From NCBI RefSeq assembly GCF_965284335.1, contig NZ_OZ260076.1: DNA of 64,000 nucleotides; one strand, 5' to 3'. How positions within the stretch are numbered: the stretch's first letter is position 1; each line of letters begins with the position of its first letter. Positions 58,935-64,000 of the stretch are shown one piece after another. Below the pieces are notes generated by a model. The model did not search any database. It was not told the origin of the DNA and saw only the letters and a program-made list of their open reading frames with translations. The position numbers and the translations under genes are program-made. Source of the DNA: Tabrizicola_A sp965284335 (GTDB lineage: Bacteria; Pseudomonadota; Alphaproteobacteria; Rhodobacterales; Rhodobacteraceae).

Positions 58935-59911
58935 TGGTAAAGCCCGGCCACCCGCCCCCGCAGCGCCACCAGCGCCAGAACCGTATCAATCGTGGGCGTC
59001 GGGGTTTCGGTGATCCGACCCAACTCCTGCACCGAGGCGACAAGGGCATCAATCTCCATCGGGCGGCCCGCATCCAGATCTTGCAGCATCGAGGTGCGAT
59101 GCGCCCCCACCGCAGCCCCGCCCTCGATGCGGCGATCCACGTCGATCGGAAAGCTCACGCCCAGCTTTTCCGCCACCGCCTGCGCCTCAATCATCATGCG
59201 CCGCGCCACCTCGCGCGTGCCGGGATCGGTGCACAAGACATCCAGCGTGGCATGGGTCAGCGCCGAGATCGGGTTGAACGACAGGTTGCCCCACAACTTG
59301 ACCCACAGCTCATCGCGCAGACGCGGGCGCACCGGGGCCTTCAGACCCGCCGACTGCAAGACCAACGACAGAGCGGCCGCGCGGTCAGACTTTGACCCAT
59401 CCGGCTCGCCTAGGGAAAAGCGGTTGCCTTCGATATGGCGGATCACCCCCGGCTCGGCCACCTCGGCGGCAGGATAGACCACGCAGCCCAAAACCCGGTC
59501 GGGGCCAAAGCCGTTCCATTGCACATCGCCGGGATCCACGCTGCGCAGGCGCGTGCCCTCCAAAGGCCCGCCGATCTTGTGGAAATACCACCACGGCACG
59601 CCGTTCACCCCGCTGACGATGGTGGTATTCGGCCCGATCAGGGGCTGCATCGCGGCCACCACGGGCGGCACCGAATGGGCCTTGAGTGTGACGATCACAT
59701 AATCCTGCACGCCCAGATCGGCGGCATTGGCGCTGGCGCGGAGCTGCACCGTCACCGGCTCAGCCCCCTCCTCAATCAGCGTCAGCCCGCGCGACTGGAT
59801 CGCCGCCAGATGCGCCCCGCGCGCCACGATGCAGACATCGACCCCCGCCTGCGCCAATTTCACGGCCATATAGCCGCCAATCGCGCCTGCGCCGAAAATG
59901 CAGATCTTCAT
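58931..59911 (-). CDS. Ketopantoate reductase-like 2-dehydropantoate 2-reductase
   Basis: PanE/ApbA-family NADPH reductase, 326 residues. It opens with ICIFGAGAIGGYMAVKLAQAG (Rossmann). The C-terminal domain has LWVKLWGNLSFNPISALT with the catalytic Lys and GRPMEIDALVASV with the conserved Glu. Being embedded in an importer-ligase operon and not near pantothenate genes, it may reduce a different 2-oxo acid. Overlap with the flavoprotein downstream suggests translational coupling. Confidence 0.85.
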   Translation of the reverse strand: MKICIFGAGAIGGYMAVKLAQAGVDVCIVARGAHLAAIQSRGLTLIEEGAEPVTVQLRASANAADLGVQDYVIVTLKAHSVPPVVAAMQPLIGPNTTIVSGVNGVPWWYFHKIGGPLEGTRLRSVDPGDVQWNGFGPDRVLGCVVYPAAEVAEPGVIRHIEGNRFSLGEPDGSKSDRAAALSLVLQSAGLKAPVRPRLRDELWVKLWGNLSFNPISALTHATLDVLCTDPGTREVARRMMIEAQAVAEKLGVSFPIDVDRRIEGGAAVGAHRTSMLQDLDAGRPMEIDALVASVQELGRITETPTPTIDTVLALVALRGRVAGLYQ

Positions 59912-59929
59912 CTCGCGCCCCTTTGCCGA

Positions 59930-61462
59930 TCAGGCCGTCTGCCCAAGGCCCAGCTTTTCGGCCAGACCGATGCGCTGCAACTTGCCCGTGGCACCCTTGG
60001 GGATTTCGTCCAGAATGATCACCCGGCGCGGCACCTTGAAATCGGCCATGCGGCTGGCGGCAAACTCGCGGATCTCGCGTTCGGTCGCCGTCTGACCTTC
60101 ACGCAGGACCACGGCCGCGCCCACCTCTTCGCCCAGCTTTGGATGCGGCATGCCAAAGGCCACCACCTGCTGCACCGCCGGATGATCCAGCAAGACCCCA
60201 TCCACTTCAAGCGGGCTGATCTTTTCGCCGCCCCGGTTGATGATTTCCTTCAATCGCCCGGTCAGCGACAGATAGCCCTCACCGTCCAAGGCCCCCTGAT
60301 CGCCAGTGCGGAACCAGCGCCGCCCCTCGGCCTCAAAGAAGTTCTTGGCATTGGCCTCGGGGTTGCCCTCATAGCCAGGCGTGACATTGTCGCCCGAAAT
60401 CACCACCTCGCCCGTGCCGTCGATCAGGCGGTTTTCCACCTCATGCGCGATGCGGACAAGCGGGCCTGCGGCCACGCCCACCGATCCGGGCTTTTGCGCG
60501 CGCGGCGGCAAGGGGTTGCAGGCCATCTGATGGGTGGCCTCGGTCATGCCATAAGCCTCAATCACCGGGGCGTTGAAGGTCGCCTGCAACTCCAGCATCA
60601 CCTGCGCGGGCAAAGAAGCCGAGGACGAGCGCAGGAACCGCAAGGGATGGGCGGCAATCACCTCGGCATTGCGACCGGCACGCGACAAGATCGCCTGATG
60701 CATGGTCGGCACCGCCGTGTACCAAGTGGGCTTGGCCTCGGCCATCCAGCCAAAGAACTTCAGCGCATCAAAGCCCGGCGCGCACCAGACCGATGCCCCT
60801 GCGGCCAGCGAGGCGGTGACGGCGGCAATCAGCCCGTGAATATGGAACAAGGGCATCACGTTCAGGCAGCGATCCGCAGGCGTCAGCGCCAGCGACGCGC
60901 CGATGTTATGGGCCGAGGCCACAAGGTTCGATTGCAGCAAAGGCACGATCTTGGGCCGCGAGGTGGTGCCTGAGGTGTGCAGGATCAGCGCAATCGCCTC
61001 CGGCCCGGGCTGGCCTGCCGGGGCAGGCTGGGCCGCCGGGCTGCCGGTCAGGCGGAACTGCCCCGCCGGGCCTTCGGTCACCGGATGCAGCCGCAGGATC
61101 GACAGGCCCAAAGGTTCAGCCGCCGCCAGCGCCGGGCCATCATAGCCCGCCGGCACGACCAACGCCTTGGCGCGCAGATCGCCCAGATAAAAGGCATATT
61201 CCTCACGGGTATAGGCCGGGTTCAGGGGTGCCGTCACCGCCGCCTGGGCAATGGTGACAAAGGCCGCCGCCATTTCGGGCCCATTGGGCAGCACAATCGC
61301 CACCCGGTCCGCCGCCCCAATGCCAAAGCCGCGCAAAGAGGCCGCAACCTCAGCCGACAGCGCGCGCAGATCGCCAAAGCTCATCCAGTCGCGCCCCGGC
61401 GCGCCCAGCGCCTTTGAAGCCCCATCCTTGTCGGCCAAGAGGGCCGCGAGTGTCGCCGTCAT
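59930..61462 (-). CDS. Acyl-CoA/oxalyl-CoA synthetase-like AMP-dependent ligase
   Basis: ANL-superfamily ligase of 510 residues. The P-loop motif is HTSGTTSRPK (Ser-Arg instead of the usual Gly-x), a form I associate with oxalyl-CoA synthetases (AAE3/Pcs60 type). Further motifs are YGMTEATHQM (AMP binding), FRTGDQGALDGEGYLSLTGRLKEIINRGGEKISP (hinge), and PKGATGKLQR with the catalytic Lys. It activates a carboxylic acid with CoA; oxalate or another short acid is plausible. It follows the ABC importer genes with about 50 bases of spacing. Confidence 0.86.
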   Translation of the reverse strand: MTATLAALLADKDGASKALGAPGRDWMSFGDLRALSAEVAASLRGFGIGAADRVAIVLPNGPEMAAAFVTIAQAAVTAPLNPAYTREEYAFYLGDLRAKALVVPAGYDGPALAAAEPLGLSILRLHPVTEGPAGQFRLTGSPAAQPAPAGQPGPEAIALILHTSGTTSRPKIVPLLQSNLVASAHNIGASLALTPADRCLNVMPLFHIHGLIAAVTASLAAGASVWCAPGFDALKFFGWMAEAKPTWYTAVPTMHQAILSRAGRNAEVIAAHPLRFLRSSSASLPAQVMLELQATFNAPVIEAYGMTEATHQMACNPLPPRAQKPGSVGVAAGPLVRIAHEVENRLIDGTGEVVISGDNVTPGYEGNPEANAKNFFEAEGRRWFRTGDQGALDGEGYLSLTGRLKEIINRGGEKISPLEVDGVLLDHPAVQQVVAFGMPHPKLGEEVGAAVVLREGQTATEREIREFAASRMADFKVPRRVIILDEIPKGATGKLQRIGLAEKLGLGQTA

Positions 61463-61514
61463 GTGAACTCTCTTCTACGTCAGGTCTTTGGAACAGATCC
61501 GCGGGGGCGCCCTC

Positions 61515-62267
61515 TCAGCGCGCCGCCGCATAATAGGCAACCTTGCGCTCCAGATAGGCCAGGAACTCGGACAAGGCAAAGGCCAGACCGAACAGCACGA
61601 TCAAAACCGCCCAGAACTCGGCCATGAGGAACTTGCTGGAATACAGCTCGAACAAGGCCCCAAAGCCGACGATCGAGATCAGAAGCTGGCCAATGATCAC
61701 ACCCTTGACCGCGCGGATGACGCCAATGCGCACTCCGCCCAGAATTTCGGGCAAAGCCGCCCAGAAATACACCTTTACAAAGGCATCCAGAGGGCTTGCG
61801 CCAAAGCTGCGCGCCATTTCCACCAAAGACCGGTTGATCTGACGCACCCCGGCGCGGGCGTTCAGGATGATGATCCAGATCGCGAACAGCGTGGTGGTGA
61901 TAATCACCGTGCGGGTGCCAAAGCCGAACAGCACCATCAGCACCGGCACCAAAGCGGTCAGCGGGGCCGACAGGAAAATATTGACCCAAGGCAGCAGCAT
62001 CTCATCCAAAATGCGGCTTTTGCCCATCATGATGCCCACCGGAATGCCAATCACCACGGCGAAAAACACCCCAGCCGAGAAAGCATAGGCCGTGATCCCC
62101 AGCGCCTTTAAAAAGGCAGGCGTCGGCACCAGCGCAAAAAGCGTCATCATCACTTCGGAAAACGGCGGGATGAAAAAGGTCACCTCCGCCTGACCGACGG
62201 CTTCCCACAACAGGGCCCACAGGATCAGCGACGACAAGGCAGGCAGTTTATAGCCGAATACGGTCAT
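61515..62267 (-). CDS. NitT/TauT-type ABC transporter permease (second permease)
   Basis: Permease of 250 residues, about six helices, of the nitrate/sulfonate/taurine/thiamine-precursor importer family. GAGGG lies 5 bases before the ATG at 62267. The EAA-like loop is RSLVEMARSFGASPLDAFVKVYFWAALPEILGG. It starts seven bases after the ATPase stop. Confidence 0.9.
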   Translation of the reverse strand: MTVFGYKLPALSSLILWALLWEAVGQAEVTFFIPPFSEVMMTLFALVPTPAFLKALGITAYAFSAGVFFAVVIGIPVGIMMGKSRILDEMLLPWVNIFLSAPLTALVPVLMVLFGFGTRTVIITTTLFAIWIIILNARAGVRQINRSLVEMARSFGASPLDAFVKVYFWAALPEILGGVRIGVIRAVKGVIIGQLLISIVGFGALFELYSSKFLMAEFWAVLIVLFGLAFALSEFLAYLERKVAYYAAAR

Positions 62268-62274
62268 GCTGCCC

Positions 62275-63072
62275 TCACTCGACATAGCTGCGAAGGGACG
62301 CCCAGATATTATCGACAATGTCGAGATATTCGGGGTCGCGGCGGATGTTGTCCACGCTTTTGTCGCGGAAGCTGGACGGGCGGATGATTTCCGAAACCCG
62401 GCTGGGGCGTGGCAACAGAATGGCGATCTGGTCCGAGACATAGACCGCTTCTTCGATGGAATGGGTCACGAAGATAAAGGTCTTTTTCTCGTTCTTGACC
62501 AGTTCCAAAAGGTCTTCTTGGAACTTGCGGCGGGTTTGCTCATCCACGGCCGAGAAAGGCTCGTCCAACAGCAGCACCTGCGCGTTGACCGACAGCGCGC
62601 GTGCCAAACCAACCCGCTGGCGCATACCGCCCGAAAGCTGATGGGGGAATTTGTGTTCAAACCCCGCAAGACCCACCTCGCGGATATATTTCTCGGCAAT
62701 CGCCTCACGCTCGGATTTGGCCACGCCGCGCAATTCCAGCCCAAAGGCCACGTTGCGGATGACGCTGGCCCAAGGCATCAGCGCGAAATCTTGGAACACG
62801 AAAGACCGGTCCGGGCCGGGGCCGGTCACCTTGGTGCCGTTCACCTCGATCTCGCCCGAGGTGGCAGGCAAGAGACCCGCGATGATCTTCAGAAGCGTGG
62901 TCTTGCCACAGCCCGACGGCCCCAAAAGCGAGGTCAACTCGCCGCGCGGGAACTCAAGCGACAGGTCCTTGAGCGCCTGCACGTCGCCGTAAACCTTGGA
63001 CACGTTGCGCACCGACACAGCGCTGTCGGTGGCGGGCACGGCGGGCGCGGTGGTTGGCTTAATCTGAGACAT
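62275..63072 (-). CDS. NitT/TauT-type ABC transporter ATP-binding protein
   Basis: ATPase of 265 residues. Walker A is GPSGCGKTT, the Q-loop is VFQDFALMPW, the signature is LSGGMRQR, and Walker B is VLLLDEPFSAVDEQT, then FVTHSIEEAVYVSD. The ATG at 63072 overlaps the end of the preceding permease gene by 14 bases; a longer frame is unlikely. It serves both permeases of the system. Confidence 0.92.
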   Translation of the reverse strand: MSQIKPTTAPAVPATDSAVSVRNVSKVYGDVQALKDLSLEFPRGELTSLLGPSGCGKTTLLKIIAGLLPATSGEIEVNGTKVTGPGPDRSFVFQDFALMPWASVIRNVAFGLELRGVAKSEREAIAEKYIREVGLAGFEHKFPHQLSGGMRQRVGLARALSVNAQVLLLDEPFSAVDEQTRRKFQEDLLELVKNEKKTFIFVTHSIEEAVYVSDQIAILLPRPSRVSEIIRPSSFRDKSVDNIRRDPEYLDIVDNIWASLRSYVE

Positions 63073-63820
63073 ATCCACGATTGTTCCCTTCAAAGAGGAT
63101 GTTTTCCAACTTCTCAAGCAGGTTCAGAAAGATGACTGCGAGAAGGATGATCGAAAAGATTGCCGCATACATGCTGGGATAATCGGCAATCGACCGGCTG
63201 TAGGTGATGATATCGCCCACACCCGTCGGCGTGATTTTCAACTCGGACAGGATCGCCCCGATGAACCCCGCCGAAACCCCCAGACGCAAACCCGAAAAGA
63301 TCACGGGAGAGGCGGCTGGCAGAATGATTTTCAACAGCACGTCGCGATCACGCGCCATGAAAGACGTGGCCATTTCCTTCAATGACCCCGGCGTGTTGCG
63401 CACCGCCGAGGCGGTGTTCAGCACGATGACCGGCATGGCCATGATGCAAACCACAAAGACCTTGGAGGTCAGGCCAATGCCATAAACCATCACCAAAATC
63501 GGGATCAGCGCCGCCAAAGGCGCGGCTTGGGCCACGATGAAGATCGGCGAGAACAGCCATTCAAAACCCCGGCTCAGCCCGATCCACAAACCGATGCCAA
63601 TGCCAAAGACCGCCGAAATCGCCACCCCCACCACCAGCGGCCGCAAGGTTTCGGCATAGGCGACGAACAGGCTGCCATCCAAGGCCATCGACAGGAGCGC
63701 GCCCATCGATTCCACAAAGGTCGGAAAGGCATAGCTGATCGGCACACGGCCCGCGATTTCCCACGCGCCAAAGACCAAGGCGGCGGACAAGAGTTTCAAA
63801 AGAAGGGAACGGTTTTGCAT
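63059..63820 (-). CDS. NitT/TauT-type ABC transporter permease (first permease)
   Basis: Permease of 253 residues, start ATG at 63820, giving MQNRSLLLKLLSAALVFGAWEI. The EAA-like loop is SLKEMATSFMARDRDVLLKIILPAASPVIFSG. The C-terminus overlaps the ATPase gene. The two-permease arrangement, one on either side of the ATPase, is typical of pyrimidine/thiamine-precursor (ThiX-like) and some aromatic-acid importers. Confidence 0.9.
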   Translation of the reverse strand: MQNRSLLLKLLSAALVFGAWEIAGRVPISYAFPTFVESMGALLSMALDGSLFVAYAETLRPLVVGVAISAVFGIGIGLWIGLSRGFEWLFSPIFIVAQAAPLAALIPILVMVYGIGLTSKVFVVCIMAMPVIVLNTASAVRNTPGSLKEMATSFMARDRDVLLKIILPAASPVIFSGLRLGVSAGFIGAILSELKITPTGVGDIITYSRSIADYPSMYAAIFSIILLAVIFLNLLEKLENILFEGNNRGYVSD

Positions 63821-63905
63821 TGGGTGAAAGTTCCGCCTTGCGCAGGGATGGGATGGGCAACAGTGGGCTGCCGGCGCAGATGCGCCGACAGCCAAAGTCA
63901 CAAGA

Positions 63906-64000
63906 TCACTTCATCGCCGCATCAAGCGGGGCGAAATACCAAAAGTCTTCGGGGTTCATGGATGCCGGATCGCCCTCAAGCTGGCCCGACAGCGCATACC
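63906..64000 (-). CDS. C-terminal end of a protein, probably the ABC substrate-binding protein (partial)
   Basis: A minus-strand frame enters from the right edge and ends at TGA 63906-63908. Its last 30 residues are YALSGQLEGDPASMNPED then FWYFAPLDAAMK. It lies 85 bases upstream of the first permease on the same strand, the position expected for the periplasmic binding protein of this NitT/TauT-type system. The identification rests on position and on the general style of the tail; most of the gene is outside the window. Confidence 0.55.
   Translation of the reverse strand, partial: YALSGQLEGDPASMNPEDFWYFAPLDAAMK

Noticed and set aside
1..64000. CRISPR arrays, insertion sequences, phage genes, integrase or att sites
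   Set aside because: No regularly spaced repeats, transposase or integrase motifs, or terminal repeats were seen; composition is even across the window.

Overview
The window is chromosomal DNA from a high-GC alphaproteobacterium. Gene content and protein style point to Rhodobacterales/Rhodobacteraceae: an aa3-type ctaD preceded by a perfect FNR box, a folB-folP-glmM run, glyQ and glyS separated by a small membrane-protein gene, FolE2, MetZ behind a SAM-II-like riboswitch, candidate CtrA sites, and an RTX/Hint surface protein. No genus is claimed. I see no insertion sequence, prophage, CRISPR array, rRNA or integration site. No gene-free stretch exceeds 300 bases. Starts were set by ribosome-binding sites and family N-termini and are often shorter than the longest open frame.

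Layout. (1) 1-5488, plus strand, tightly packed: D,D-carboxypeptidase (5' end outside the window), tmk, holB, tatD, an MBL hydrolase and an AEC transporter. (2) 5527-11066, minus strand: a polyamine-type ABC importer (ATPase, binding protein, two permeases) ending in an agmatinase-family ureohydrolase; the binding-protein gene carries a 2-base frameshift. (3) 11286-13883, minus: a large RTX-repeat/Hint protein with an embedded VHL-beta-like segment. (4) 14032-18655: tRNA-Leu(GAG), lipB, cytochrome c, ctaD, a DUF2244 gene and a YqeY gene. (5) 18838-29910: carA, a glycosyltransferase with an MshEN-like N-terminus behind a CtrA-type site, a GntR regulator, a HAD nucleotidase, a small membrane protein, a UbiH-like monooxygenase, a class V aminotransferase, a PPDK-like protein with an altered ATP half, and a SleB-type hydrolase. 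(6) 30181-37877: folB (extended), folP, glmM, an SDR, an aldehyde dehydrogenase, ilvC and two tandem Lrp/AsnC genes. (7) 37981-47995: glyS, a membrane-anchored protein, glyQ, a SPOR/peptidoglycan-binding pseudo-protease, trkH, folE2, and metZ behind a SAM-II-type riboswitch and its promoter. (8) 48098-57967: a betaine-type operon (proX-proW-proV, aldehyde dehydrogenase, M19-like protein, a 556-residue protein of unknown function, a DUF3726-like protein), flanked by an LDH2-family dehydrogenase and a divergent LysR gene. (9) 57984-64000, minus: a NitT/TauT-type ABC importer followed by an oxalyl-CoA-synthetase-like ligase, a ketopantoate-reductase-like enzyme and a renalase-like flavoprotein.

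Together these are mostly housekeeping genes (nucleotide, folate, lipoate, peptidoglycan and amino-acid synthesis; respiration; glycyl-tRNA charging) with three import-plus-catabolism operons for nitrogenous or organic-acid substrates. The most unusual items are the betaine-type operon with unknown enzymes, the importer-ligase-reductase operon at the right end, the pseudo-protease, the PPDK-like protein, the VHL-like segment in the RTX protein, and a dispersed hairpin-plus-GGATATTT intergenic repeat.
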